DNA of 64,000 nt from Tolypothrix brevis GSE-NOS-MK-07-07A (GTDB lineage Bacteria; Cyanobacteriota; Cyanobacteriia; Cyanobacteriales; Nostocaceae). Under the pieces are notes generated by a model. The model had not been told where the DNA came from. It made no database searches and was given only the letters and a program-made list of their open reading frames with translations. The position numbers were made by a program, and so were the translations under genes. Positions 27,155-35,789 of this stretch are shown here, piece by piece. The stretch lies in assembly GCA_019358985.1 (NCBI GenBank), contig JAHHIJ010000004.1, forward strand, positions 124,001 to 188,000. The letters are read 5' to 3'. Positions within the stretch are counted from its first letter, which is position 1; each line of letters opens with the position of its first letter.

Positions 27155-27216
27155 TTTTTGGAAAAATTAGATTCGCGACTTCTTTAAGAAATCGGGAGTC
27201 TGAACACCGCGAATTT

Positions 27217-28020
27217 TCACTTGGAAACTAGGATTTTTATAGTTTTTTTACGTTTCAATGCCACACCAATAACACCAGCAACTAAGATAGCAGCTACATT
27301 AGTTGAAGGTTCAGGTACGGAAACTTCAGCTTGATTTCGCTTGACTTCGATTAAAGTTAAATTTGTTTCGTTAGGAAAATAACGCTGTAAAGAACCTGCA
27401 AAAGAAGCTGTGATAAATTCTTCTTTGCCGCCAAAATTAAAATTGCTATTTTGATTTTTCAAGGTAACATTGTCACTATTTTGAAAATCAATAAAATCTT
27501 CATCACCTTCAGTAGTTAAATTACCGGTGACGCTCAAAAAGTCTAAAAGACTGTTATTATTAGTGTCGAATAAAGCGAAAGATATATCTCCAAAAGCTCT
27601 AGCATTTTCTGCTGGGGGATTGTCTATAGATGTTGCTAACGCTAAATTACCTAAAAAGTCAAAAGAAAAATTTGTATTTGCATCAATAGCGAAGTTGCCT
27701 ATAACTGTAGCTTGACTATTTGCTAATGCGAAGTAATCTGTACCTTCACCCAAGGCTATGCTTAAAGATGAATTTGATGCTGTTGGTGGAAAAACGATAA
27801 AAGCTGCCTTAGGGTCAGCAAATGCACTTGCCGTAGCCCTATCAATACCAGTAACAAGGTTTTCTATGTCAATGCTACTTGAAGTGAGTGTAGGACTTTG
27901 ACTAAATTGTGTAAAGGTGAATTGTCCTTGAGAAGAAGCAAATGTAGCAGCTTTACTGGGTGAAATTGCTAACATTGAACTAGCGATCGCTGAAGTAAGC
28001 AGTAACAAAAAGCGCTTCAT
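27217..28020 (-). CDS. PEP-CTERM sorting domain protein
   Basis: 267 residues. Signal peptide MKRFLLLLTSAIASSMLAIS ending SKA-A, then a beta-rich extracellular domain (SSSIDIENLVTGID, FDFLGNLALATSID), and at the C-terminus VPEPST, a hydrophobic helix and a basic KRKK tail. This is the PEP-CTERM signal, processed by exosortase-like enzymes and giving a secreted or surface-bound protein. Function otherwise unknown. Convergent with mdnC, with 62 bases between them. Confidence 0.88.
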   Translation of the reverse strand: MKRFLLLLTSAIASSMLAISPSKAATFASSQGQFTFTQFSQSPTLTSSSIDIENLVTGIDRATASAFADPKAAFIVFPPTASNSSLSIALGEGTDYFALANSQATVIGNFAIDANTNFSFDFLGNLALATSIDNPPAENARAFGDISFALFDTNNNSLLDFLSVTGNLTTEGDEDFIDFQNSDNVTLKNQNSNFNFGGKEEFITASFAGSLQRYFPNETNLTLIEVKRNQAEVSVPEPSTNVAAILVAGVIGVALKRKKTIKILVSK

Positions 28021-28260
28021 TTTTGTAAGTATTATTTCATGTTTGTTAAAAACAATACTATAGTATACATATGCTAATTATGTAATTTTAGTGTGAAGAA
28101 TACTTAAATCTTTGACCTTTTTTAAGTATTTTTACTTATAAAATCAGACATTTTTCTTAACTTAACCAAATACTTAAACTCTTGTAACTACATAGTCTGA
28201 CAGCTTTCTTCCAAGCAAAGATACAGGAAAGCTTTACGTATTGTTGTAATATGACTACAT
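28021..28260. other. Promoter side of the PEP-CTERM gene
   Basis: AT-rich and gene-free. It contains the 5' region of the minus-strand PEP-CTERM gene. A TATAGTATAC stretch near 28060-28070 could be part of a promoter, but this is not firm. Confidence 0.3.
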
Positions 28261-28292
28261 TCTCTAATTAGTACTTAAGCACTAATTAGAGA
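28261..28292. repeat. Perfect inverted repeat TCTCTAATTAGT/ACTAATTAGAGA
   Basis: 12-bp arms around the 8-base loop ACTTAAGC. It adjoins the family B repeats that follow. Confidence 0.7.
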
Positions 28293-28452
28293 ATGTAGAG
28301 ACGTTAGATGTAACGTCTCTTGGGATCGGGCAACGCATATTTAAATTCGGTTGATGTCTATTAGACATCTGTTGGAAAAGAGGTAAAGACTATTCTGTGC
28401 TACGTCTCTACAAGGGTTTGGGGCAACGCATAATTAATTTCTGGAGATATCT
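28291..28452. repeat. Two adjacent family B repeats
   Basis: The first (28291-28364) carries GTAGAGACGTTAGATGTAAC then GTCTCT and ATTTAAATTCGGTTGATGTC. The second (28362-28452) runs TTAGACATCTGTTGGAAAAG, GTAAAGACTATTCTGTGCTA, CGTCTCTACAAGGGTTTGGG, GCAACGCATAATTAATTTCT then GGAGATATC. Another arm end (TTAGACATCTCCAGAAATTT) abuts the mdnC fragment at 28498. Confidence 0.8.
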
Positions 28453-28497
28453 ATTAAATAACCCCTTGTCAATAATATTAGACATCTCCAGAAATTT

Positions 28498-28599
28498 ATG
28501 ATTGCAAAGATACTTTCTTCCTTTGGTATCTACGATCGCAAAGGACAAGAAAATGTAATATTTACTAATCCGGTTACAGGTGCAGATTTAGACAATTAA
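28498..28599 (+). pseudogene. Duplicated fragment of mdnC
   Basis: The 99 bases before the stop match mdnC 26591-26689 with eight visible substitutions. The reading frame is kept (MIAKILSSFGIYDRKGQENV onward) until an in-frame TAA at codon 34. The left edge begins exactly at ATGATTGC, next to a family B repeat end. It is too short to be a ligase; it is a duplication relic. Confidence 0.85.
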
Positions 28600-28635
28600 A
28601 AAATATTAAATTAATCGGATGAGCGGCAATTGCGT

Positions 28636-29451
28636 CTACAGACTTGTCCAGATATGGGCGAATATCATTGCAGCGATCGCACCAATTAATGTATTCAATA
28701 TATTGACGACTTCGTTAGTTAACCATGTGTATTTAGATTGCAAAGTCGCGCCAATGACACTTTCTATGTTAGTGGCAATAAAAGCTGCCAGAATACACCA
28801 AACTACACCGAGTATATTAATTAAACCGATACCCCAAGCAAGAAAGGCGATGGCAGCAGAAGCAAGCATTCCAGCAAGAGTTCCTTCTAAGCTCACCGCT
28901 CCTTCTGTTCCTCGTGGCACTGGTTGCAATGTCGTAATCAAAAAGGTGCTTTTACCATAAGCTTTACCAACTTCGCTAGCGCAGGTATCAGAAAGTTTGG
29001 TGCTGAAACTAGCAACAAAACCTAATAGGAGGAGAGATTGAGGATTGGGGAATGCGGACTGGGGAATTGAAATCAAGCCCGAATTTATTAACCCGATTGC
29101 CAAAGCACACAGCGCTCCAATCAAAGCTGAACCCCAAACGTTTTCTGGACCTCTTGCCCCAGAACGCTTTTCGGCAATTCCCTCTGCTTCTTTTTGCTTC
29201 ATACCGATGCGTGTAACCGCAGAACCAACAAGAAAGTAGAACATTACTACTATATATCCTTGCCAGCCGAGGGTTCCCCAGAGTAGTACACCCAAAAACC
29301 AAGCGTGCAGTAAACCAGCTGGGGTAAGCAGCTTTTTGGGAGCAATAAAAACTATACTTAATAAAACTGTGTTCAGTCCTATTCCCACTAGCCACGGATT
29401 AAGAGAAGAAATCAAAGAAAGCATTAAATACATCACCTGTGGTTTTGGCAA
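28636..29451 (-). CDS. DUF92/TIGR00297 membrane protein (phytyl-phosphate kinase-like)
   Basis: 271 residues, polytopic with about six to seven hydrophobic helices. Conserved DUF92 features: APKKLLTPAGLLHAWFLGVL, GSAVTRIGMKQKEAEGIAEK, GARGPENVWGSA, FSTKLSDTCASEVGKAYGKS, and PVPRGTEGAVSLEGTLAG. Cyanobacterial and plant members (VTE6) phosphorylate phytyl-phosphate to phytyl-diphosphate in the phytol salvage route to tocopherol and other prenyl lipids. An alternative start is the Met seven codons later. The 3' end lies 36 bases from the mdnC fragment. Confidence 0.85.
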   Translation of the reverse strand: MPKPQVMYLMLSLISSLNPWLVGIGLNTVLLSIVFIAPKKLLTPAGLLHAWFLGVLLWGTLGWQGYIVVMFYFLVGSAVTRIGMKQKEAEGIAEKRSGARGPENVWGSALIGALCALAIGLINSGLISIPQSAFPNPQSLLLLGFVASFSTKLSDTCASEVGKAYGKSTFLITTLQPVPRGTEGAVSLEGTLAGMLASAAIAFLAWGIGLINILGVVWCILAAFIATNIESVIGATLQSKYTWLTNEVVNILNTLIGAIAAMIFAHIWTSL

Positions 29452-29526
29452 AACACTAACACTATTTCTGGCTTAGGACAAGCTCTAAGCCATTTGATCA
29501 GCATCTCAAACAACTTTATCTAAATC

Positions 29527-29620
29527 AGGACTTACGCAAGATGTGACCGAAAACCTTATTCTTGCGTAGCGGTAATTCATGAATTACCGCAAATGCGCGT
29601 TATGTTTTGCGTAAGTCCTG
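29527..29620. repeat. Family D repeat (AGGACTTACGCAA ... TTGCGTAAGTCCT)
   Basis: Terminal inverted repeats AGGACTTACGCAA and TTTGCGTAAGTCCT, with an inner perfect hairpin GCGGTAATTCATGAATTACC then GC. Related to 17180-17289; a lone half-end is seen near 24318. Confidence 0.82.
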
Positions 29621-29683
29621 TAAATGAAAAAATTTTAATGCTCTTGCGATCGCGTACAGCACCCTCTTAGGAGTTCCCTGAAC

Positions 29684-29851
29684 CTAAACCTGCCTGAGAA
29701 GATGTTTGATCATATTGTCTTTGACCATTAACTGCCGTAGTACTTCCAGGAGAAACTTTTGAGATTCTTCCTGACTTAACCCCTTAACTTGCTCTTCGTA
29801 AAGTTTGAGGTTGAATCTCTGCTCTAAGTTAAGGTCCATCGGGATATCCAT
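29684..29851 (-). CDS. nblA: NblA, phycobilisome degradation adaptor
   Basis: 55 residues from the ATG at 29851 (MDIPMDLNLEQRFNLKLYEE onward), with GGAG ten bases upstream; the longer open frame to 29944 lacks a ribosome site. The NblA pattern is LxLEQxFxLxxxxxQVxxLSxEExxxFLxEVxRQLMxKDNxIKxLL. NblA binds phycobiliproteins and recruits Clp protease to dismantle phycobilisomes during nitrogen or other nutrient starvation. It is divergent from the bilin lyase gene at 30195. A near-consensus NtcA site lies upstream. Confidence 0.92.
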   Translation of the reverse strand: MDIPMDLNLEQRFNLKLYEEQVKGLSQEESQKFLLEVLRQLMVKDNMIKHLLRQV

Positions 29852-29909
29852 AGTTTCTACTCTCCAGTATTTCGCAATATTTAGTTTGAACTTGCCTGTT
29901 AAATAAATA

Positions 29910-29923
29910 TTAACAAAAGTTAC
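29910..29923 (-). promoter_or_regulatory. Near-consensus NtcA site upstream of nblA
   Basis: On the minus strand GTAACTTTTGTTAA fits GTA-N8-TA(C), with A in the last place. A TAAATA-like -10 follows about 25 bases downstream. NtcA control of nblA genes is known in cyanobacteria; this particular site is inferred. Confidence 0.35.
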
Positions 29924-29971
29924 ACATACTTGACAACTAGACACTTTTAGACGATGTCGAATAAACCAAGT

Positions 29972-30114
29972 TGACTTATGCGTTGCCCGAAGCCCAACAG
30001 ACGTAGCATTGCTACGTCTCTACATCTTTTCCACGGCAACAATGTAGAGACGCGACCAATCGCGTCTCTACAAGGGTTGTGGACAACGCATAGTTCATTT
30101 TCGGCTATGTCTAA
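29972..30114. repeat. Family B repeats, two cores in one unit
   Basis: TTATGCGTTGCCCGAAGCCC, a CAGACGTAGCATTGCTACGT core, TCTTTTCCACGGCAACAATG, a second core GTAGAGACGCGACCAATCGC then GTCTCTAC, and AAGGGTTGTGGACAACGCAT. The two core centres differ within one unit. Confidence 0.8.
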
Positions 30115-30194
30115 TTTAAGGATTGCTCTTGCAGTTTTATAATTAATTTAGGATAGAGTTTCTCAACTTGTTGTTTGGAGTTAGCTTTTAATTT

Positions 30195-30827
30195 ATGGAT
30201 GCAATGGAGTTTTTTGAACTAAGTACAGGTAAATGGCGATCGCAACGAACAACACACCACCTTGCTTTCAAGCGATCTGAAGCCGGCGAATCCGAGATCC
30301 ATGTGCAAGCTCTGACAGCGGATCATCCTCAAGTAATTGAGATTTGCCAACTCCATGAGGTTGACCCCAAGTTAGCTATCGGTGGTGCTTTTGTTTCTTG
30401 GCAAGGAGCAATGGGATGGGATAGAGAAGAAGAAAATCATGAAGGTTCCACAGTATTTTCCCTGATACCTGATGCTGATAACCCCCGTCAAGGATCATTG
30501 CTGCGAGAACGTGGCTATGCCGAAATTGTACCGGTGGCTGGACGCTATAACATGGATGATGAAGAGGGGTTAGTCCTGACGACCGAGTACGAAAGCATGA
30601 GTTCCATTGAGAGGTTTTGGTTTGTCGGTCCTAGCATCCGGATGCGAACCAGTACAGTGAAACGGTTTGGTGGTTTTAGCACTGCCACCTTCTGTACCGA
30701 ATTCCGGGTTGCAGACGCTGAAGAAGTTACCTCTAACCTAGATGGGGCTGACCTCTCAAACCTCACCCCTGACCAGATTAAAAATGCCGTCGCACCCACA
30801 AAACACTTCTCCTTCTTTGGTTGGTGA
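30195..30827 (+). CDS. cpcS: CpcS/CpeS-family phycobiliprotein lyase
   Basis: 210 residues. Lipocalin-like beta-barrel of the S-type bilin lyases: FFELSTGKWRSQRTTHHLAF, GAFVSWQGAMGWDRE, GSTVFSLIPD, LLRERGYAEIVPVAGRYNMD, ERFWFVGPSIRMRTSTVKRF and GGFSTATFCTEFRVA. Such lyases attach phycocyanobilin to Cys-84-type sites of phycobiliproteins. The ~30-residue C-terminal extension (DAEEVTSNLDGADLSNLTPD...) overlaps the next gene. Subtype (CpcS or CpeS) is not certain from sequence alone. Confidence 0.9.
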   Translation: MDAMEFFELSTGKWRSQRTTHHLAFKRSEAGESEIHVQALTADHPQVIEICQLHEVDPKLAIGGAFVSWQGAMGWDREEENHEGSTVFSLIPDADNPRQGSLLRERGYAEIVPVAGRYNMDDEEGLVLTTEYESMSSIERFWFVGPSIRMRTSTVKRFGGFSTATFCTEFRVADAEEVTSNLDGADLSNLTPDQIKNAVAPTKHFSFFGW

Positions 30828-31380
30828 ATTAATCATCACCACCAGTACCGATCCATTTACGCGAGGGTTAGATTACCTGTATGGAGTTCGGAGTCTGGCT
30901 CTCGACTCAGAAATGATCGATGGGGTTTACGATCTAGATAACCGTATTCCCCTGTGTGCCTGGATTGGTGAGCATATTGATGAAGTGAATAGACAACTTG
31001 AAGACTATCTTCAGGCTTGCCACGGTTGTTTTCACCTCTGGGAGCAACCCGCTATTCAAATTTTTGCCGCTCCCTTCGCTCAGTCCTTTGGGATTGATGG
31101 TCTGTGCATTCTTCAGACGAATCCAATTACCATCCTGATTGACGTGGGACGAGTGATGCCGGAAGACTGGTTATTATTAGTTGTCCACGAATATGCCCAT
31201 GCCCATGCGGGTTCTCCGGGGCACCACGAACAATTTGCGCGATCGCTATCTCACCTCTGTCTGGGATTGGGGATTGCACCTCCCCCTTGGGAATCCGGTA
31301 TGGAATCCCAACTCCGATTTTATCCTGATTGCCGTCCTACTCACAACCCATTGGCGTTTTGGCGAGGAGAATATTTCTAA
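30784..31380 (+). CDS. Putative zinc metallopeptidase-like protein, translationally coupled to the lyase gene
   Basis: 198 residues from ATG 30784, inside the last codons of the lyase gene (44-base overlap). VVHEYAHAHAGSPGHHEQFA contains an HExxH motif (HEYAH) and further histidines that could bind zinc. Other conserved-looking parts are DFxxxxLDYLYGVRSLALDS-like and QLEDYLQACHGCFHLWEQ. There is no signal peptide. The overlap implies one transcript with the lyase. Function unknown; peptidase activity is only suggested by the motif. Confidence 0.72.
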   Translation: MPSHPQNTSPSLVGELIITTSTDPFTRGLDYLYGVRSLALDSEMIDGVYDLDNRIPLCAWIGEHIDEVNRQLEDYLQACHGCFHLWEQPAIQIFAAPFAQSFGIDGLCILQTNPITILIDVGRVMPEDWLLLVVHEYAHAHAGSPGHHEQFARSLSHLCLGLGIAPPPWESGMESQLRFYPDCRPTHNPLAFWRGEYF

Positions 31381-31464
31381 TCTGGAAACAGACTGGAGCG
31401 ATCGCATCTGCAATCCGTGTTGCTAATGCGATCGCTCGCAAAGAAAATTATTTTTGTAAATCCG

Positions 31465-31671
31465 TCAATAAAATTTTGCCCGTTCGATCGCACATCGGAA
31501 AAATTCACTATAGCGTTCGCGAAGCGTCTCCTGCGGAGAATCGCTACCAAACCACCAACCCATATGCAACTGGGAAAGCATTTCTGATGCCTGCATGGGA
31601 AGCCATTTATCTCCAAGTTTGAAACTGCCTTGCATGTCTAGTTGCACGGAATTTGCGAGGGGTGTTCCCAA
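31465..31671 (-). pseudogene. Remnant of a DUF6544-like protein
   Basis: The minus strand reads GTPLANSVQLDMQGSFKLGD then KWLPMQASEMLSQLHMGWWF, resembling the VRLxxxGxFRLGxxWxPF(x)A(x)Q segment of DUF6544 proteins. Upstream and downstream parts of such a ~250-residue protein are missing, and a GCGAAGCGTCTC repeat interrupts it. The match is from memory of the family pattern and is weak. Confidence 0.3.
31512..31546. repeat. GCGTTCGCGAAGCGTCTCC interspersed repeat
   Basis: TAGCGTTCGCGAAGCGTCTC then CTGCGGAGAATCGCTA. A similar unit, GCGTTCGCGTAGCGTCTCGT with GTTCGCGGAGCGTGTCGC, occurs at 48659-48718. Confidence 0.6.
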
Positions 31672-31992
31672 TGCGATCGCATGTAAAAAGTAGCGCTGCT
31701 CCCGATCATTAGCTTAGTTGCTCAACTGATCTAGGAACCATAGAAAATTATCTATATTAACTAGACTTTTTTTTTTGATTGTTTAATAAGCAATGTTACT
31801 TATATTAGCGTAAAGTAAAAAATATCAAAATAATTAAATTAAAGTGAAGCGAAGATCGAACTGGAAAATCTGTTGTTGGGAATTTTCTGAGCGCGCGATC
31901 GCCGATTTCATCTTTCATTCCCAAGCAAATCATCTATGAAATGAAATGGGTTGCTTCCAGTTGATTTAATCTACCGTTCCCATACCACAATT

Positions 31993-32112
31993 ATGGCAAT
32001 TACCAATCAAATCCGGTTCAATAACCTCCGAGGCGATATTTTCGGCGGTGTCACGGCTGCCGTTGTCTCCTTACCCCTTGCCCGTAAGCCCTGTCTCCAG
32101 GCTCTCGTGTAG
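31993..32112 (+). pseudogene. bicA: Truncated SulP/BicA-type bicarbonate transporter start
   Basis: Reads MAITNQIRFNNLRGDIFGGV then TAAVVSLPLA, the N-terminal signature of BicA-type SulP Na+/HCO3- symporters (~560 residues), then leaves the family after ~30 codons and meets TAG at codon 40. It lies just upstream of sbtA, another bicarbonate transporter, so it looks like the remains of a deleted bicA of the same uptake module. Confidence 0.6.
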
Positions 32113-32224
32113 CACCTGTGATGTAGGGATGAAGCGCATCATTCTTACTCTCTTTAACTTTTTAAAGTTCACTTAGTTCATTTATTGCAATACTCCTCTT
32201 CAGAGGATACACAAGGAGGTATTC

Positions 32225-33343
32225 ATGGATTTCTTGTCCCTGTTCGTGAAGGACTTCATTCTTCAATTGCAGTCCCCAACACTCGCCTTTTTGATTGGTG
32301 GGATGATCATTGCAGCTCTTGGGAGCGAATTGGTCATTCCCGAGGCGATTTGTACGATCATCGTCTTCATGCTGCTCACCAAAATCGGTTTGACCGGTGG
32401 AATTGCGATCCGCAATTCCAACCTGACGCAGATGGTGTTACCCATGATCTTTGCCATCATGGTAGGGATTATTGTTGTATTCATCGCGCGCTATACGTTA
32501 GCCAAGCTGCCAAAGGTCAAAGTCGTCGATGCGATCGCTACTGGGGGTTTGTTTGGAGCCGTGAGTGGTTCTACTATGGCGGCAGGCTTGACAGTACTGG
32601 AAGAACAAAAAATTCCATACGAGGCATGGGCTGGCGCACTTTATCCCTTCATGGATATCCCAGCGCTCGTAACTGCGATTGTTGTGGCTAACATTTACCT
32701 CAACAAGAAGAAGCGTAAAGAAGTAGCCTACTCTACTGAGCAGACTGTTGCGGCTGGTGATTATCCCGATCAAAAAGATTATCCCAGCAGCCGGCAGGAG
32801 TATCTCAGCGAACAGAAGGAGAAGGGGAATGCGGATAATCGGGTCAAGATATGGCCAATTATCAAGGAAAGCCTCCAGGGTTCTGCCCTATCCGCAATGT
32901 TGTTAGGTCTGGCTCTTGGACTGTTCACCAGACCGGAAAGTGTCTATAAAAGCTTCTACGATCCAGCCTTTCGCGGCTTGCTTTCGATCTTGATGCTGGT
33001 CATGGGTATAGAAGCTTGGTCAAGAATTGGCGAACTGCGTAAGGTAGCCCAGTGGTACGTCGTATATAGTGTGGTGGCACCGTTTTTCCATGGGTTAATT
33101 GCCTTTGGTCTCGGGATGATTGCCCACTACACCACGGGATTCAGCATGGGTGGCGTTGTGATCCTGGCTGTCATTGCCTCCTCTAGTTCGGACATCTCAG
33201 GTCCACCCACGTTGCGAGCCGGTATCCCCTCAGCCAATCCTTCCGCCTATATAGGTGCATCCACAGCTGTCGGTACGCCGGTTGCGATTGGCATATGTAT
33301 ACCGTTCTTCATCGGGCTAGCCCAGGCGATCGGCGGCAAGTAA
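32225..33343 (+). CDS. sbtA: SbtA, sodium-dependent bicarbonate transporter
   Basis: 372 residues, the usual length, with about ten transmembrane helices in two inverted halves and a cytoplasmic loop (NKKKRKEVAYSTEQ ... KGNADNRVKIWPII). Family marks: IGLTGGIAIRNSNLTQM, GGLFGAVSGSTMAAGLTVLE, YPFMDIPALVTAIVVA, IASSSSDISGPPTLRAGIPS and NPSAYIGASTAVGTPVAIG. It imports HCO3- with Na+ for the CO2-concentrating mechanism. AAGGAGG precedes the ATG. sbtB follows by 85 bases. Base composition is richer in G+C than the flanking DNA. Confidence 0.96.
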   Translation: MDFLSLFVKDFILQLQSPTLAFLIGGMIIAALGSELVIPEAICTIIVFMLLTKIGLTGGIAIRNSNLTQMVLPMIFAIMVGIIVVFIARYTLAKLPKVKVVDAIATGGLFGAVSGSTMAAGLTVLEEQKIPYEAWAGALYPFMDIPALVTAIVVANIYLNKKKRKEVAYSTEQTVAAGDYPDQKDYPSSRQEYLSEQKEKGNADNRVKIWPIIKESLQGSALSAMLLGLALGLFTRPESVYKSFYDPAFRGLLSILMLVMGIEAWSRIGELRKVAQWYVVYSVVAPFFHGLIAFGLGMIAHYTTGFSMGGVVILAVIASSSSDISGPPTLRAGIPSANPSAYIGASTAVGTPVAIGICIPFFIGLAQAIGGK

Positions 33344-33410
33344 TTCCAGACGGGTCAAGTACTGTCAGCATTCCCTTGACCCAGCAGTCCAAGTAGATAA
33401 ATGTACATAA

Positions 33411-33761
<351 letters not shown>

Positions 33762-33777
33762 ATCGAGACGACGCAGA

Positions 33778-33811
33778 CCCAAAAAGCCGGGTTATGACCT
33801 CGGCTTTTGGG
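33778..33811 (+). terminator. Rho-independent-type hairpin after sbtB
   Basis: CCCAAAAAGCCGG and (C)TCGGCTTTTGGG pair around GTTATGAC. It begins 17 bases after the sbtB stop and separates sbtAB from the antiporter gene. Confidence 0.75.
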
Positions 33812-33977
33812 TGACCGTGTTTCGTGTCCGCAGGACGTTGACGCATTGACGACTAGGCTTGTCTCCATCGAGGCAATCGCATCCAAAGCATGACCGTCCT
33901 TGATCAGTTGCCTTTTTCATAACCCCCCCGCAGTTTTATGACTCCCTCAAACCCTTAACCTTCATCGCTTTAAACTC

Positions 33978-35390
33978 ATGATTTTGTCCAACATTCTGCC
34001 TCATTTCAGTGGAGAGATAGCCGCTCTCATGGCTCCGATACCATTCCTGGCGACCGTTGTTGCTGAGGATTCACCCATTATTCTGTCTGGCGTATTGCTG
34101 ACGCTGGTGGTGATTTATCTGGCCAGCAAGTTCGGCGCAGAGGTCGCTAGGCGATTGGATTTTCCGCCCGTCCTGGGGGAACTGGTCGCCGGTGTGATTG
34201 TGGGGGTTTCGGCGTTGCACCTGGTGATCTTTCCCGAAGGGGGGCTGTCTGCCTCTGACTCGGTGATTATGACAGCGCTGCAAGGATTGAATCAATTGGC
34301 ACCGGATGCGCTGACCCGGATCTTTGAGTCGCAAAGTGAAGTGATTTCGGTTCTGGCTGAAATCGGCGTGATTATTCTGCTGTTTGAAATTGGACTGGAA
34401 TCCGATCTGCGGCAATTAAAGGAAGTGGGCATTCAAGCCACAGTTGTCGCTTGTGTTGGTGTGGCAGTGCCTTTTGGGGCAGGTACGGCAGGATTGATGG
34501 TGCTGTTTCATGTGGCGGCAATTCCGGCAATTTTTGCAGGGGCTGCGTTGACTGCAACGAGTATTGGCATTACGTCTAAAGTCTTATCGGAGTTGGGTCA
34601 ACTCAAATCGAAAGAAGGTCAAATCATTGTGGGCGCGGCGGTGATTGATGATGTCCTCGGCATCATTGTCTTGGCTGTAGTCGCCAGTTTAGCCAAAACA
34701 GGTGAAATTGATGTTGCCAATGTCATTTACTTAATTGTCAGCGCTACGGCATTTTTGATTGGCTCGATTTTGTTGGGTGGTGTTTTTAACAAAAGTTTTG
34801 TGGCGATCGTGGATCAGCTCAAAACCCGTGGAAATATTGTTATTCCGGCATTCATCTTCGCCTTCTTTATGGCATTTTTAGGTAACGCCATTCATCTCGA
34901 AGCGATTCTGGGTGCCTTTGCAGCGGGCTTGGTGCTTGATGAAACCGATGCCCGGAAGGAGTTAGATGAATTAATCAAACCGATCGCCGATTTACTGGTA
35001 CCAATCTTCTTTGTGACCGTCGGTGCAAGGGCTGATTTGGGCGTATTAAATCCAGCAATTCCAGCAAATCGGGCGGGACTGTTGATTGCTGTCTTTTTGG
35101 TACTGGTGGCAATTGTGGGCAAACTGGTAACCGGGTGGGCAGTCTTTGGGCAACCCGGAATCAATCGTGTGGCGATCGGGGTTGGGATGATTCCTCGAGG
35201 TGAAGTGGGCTTAGTGTTTGCTGGTATTGGCTCAGCTAGCGGCATTTTGGATAAGCCTCTGGAGGTGTCGATTATTATCATGGTAATTTTGACAACTTTT
35301 CTGGCTCCACCTTTTTTACGGGTTGCCTTTGGTTCATCCACGAATCCCATCCCAGAATCTACCACGGCTGTAGAAACAGCGAGTAAGTAA
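33978..35390 (+). CDS. Cation:proton antiporter, NhaS3-like (CPA2)
   Basis: 470 residues, about 12 transmembrane helices. CPA2 marks: RRLDFPPVLGELVAGVIVG, IILLFEIGLESDLRQLKEVG, TATSIGITSKVLSELGQLKS, the ion-site Asp pair VIDDVLGIIVLAVV, and GVGMIPRGEVGLVFAGIGSA. Similar to Synechocystis NhaS3, a Na+/H+ antiporter. Placed after sbtAB, it probably exports the Na+ that enters with HCO3-. It has its own upstream gap (33812-33977) and a terminator at 35397. Confidence 0.9.
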   Translation: MILSNILPHFSGEIAALMAPIPFLATVVAEDSPIILSGVLLTLVVIYLASKFGAEVARRLDFPPVLGELVAGVIVGVSALHLVIFPEGGLSASDSVIMTALQGLNQLAPDALTRIFESQSEVISVLAEIGVIILLFEIGLESDLRQLKEVGIQATVVACVGVAVPFGAGTAGLMVLFHVAAIPAIFAGAALTATSIGITSKVLSELGQLKSKEGQIIVGAAVIDDVLGIIVLAVVASLAKTGEIDVANVIYLIVSATAFLIGSILLGGVFNKSFVAIVDQLKTRGNIVIPAFIFAFFMAFLGNAIHLEAILGAFAAGLVLDETDARKELDELIKPIADLLVPIFFVTVGARADLGVLNPAIPANRAGLLIAVFLVLVAIVGKLVTGWAVFGQPGINRVAIGVGMIPRGEVGLVFAGIGSASGILDKPLEVSIIIMVILTTFLAPPFLRVAFGSSTNPIPESTTAVETASK

Positions 35391-35396
35391 TGGTAT

Positions 35397-35423
35397 TACG
35401 AGGTTACGGCTGATAACCTCGTA
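35397..35423 (+). terminator. Terminator hairpin after the antiporter gene
   Basis: TACGAGGTTA and TAACCTCGTA form a perfect 10-bp stem around CGGCTGA, followed by CTCATTTT. Confidence 0.8.
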
Positions 35424-35789
35424 CTCATTTTAAAAATATTTAGAGTTGCGTCTGAAAGATTTAGATTAAATCCAACTAAATACAAACAAATAATTATGAC
35501 GATATGTGGACTTGTAAGACTCCGAATAGGAGCCTTAATCTTATAAATACATGATAGGCAATTTTCACCTCATTAAAATGGGCGTGCATCGATACTTATT
35601 TTGATCTTATTATCAACAGTAACTGTCTCAAAGCCTTATTTTGTCGTTCAGCGTGGCTGATATTTGCAATTGGCGATCGCGAGGTTGAAAGCCAGTCATA
35701 GAAAGGTATTCGCATTTTTCGGAGATGTCTAATACCCAAAAATTAATGTAGAGACGTAGCAATGCTACGTCTCTACAAATGAATTCAAA
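35424..35789. other. Intergenic region between convergent genes
   Basis: No gene. AT-rich at first, then a family B repeat at 35717-35779 that ends just before the E2 stop. Confidence 0.55.
35717..35779. repeat. Family B repeat
   Basis: TTTTTCGGAGATGTCTAATA, then AATGTAGAGACGTAGCAATG, CTACGTCTCTACAAATG. Core centre is TAGCAATGCTA. Confidence 0.78.

Larger units (their letters stand above)
31381..31992. other. Intergenic region with decayed sequence
   Basis: Holds the DUF6544-like fragment, a GTTCGCGAAGCG repeat and an AT-rich stretch (31740-31850). No intact gene seen. Confidence 0.5.

Noticed and set aside
32185-32691. 168-codon open frame on the plus strand
   Set aside because: It overlaps sbtA in another frame, has atypical composition (many Cys, Trp and His) and no family; it is a shadow of sbtA.
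34071-34415. 114-codon minus-strand frame
   Set aside because: Antisense shadow of the antiporter gene with Gln/His-rich, non-natural composition.
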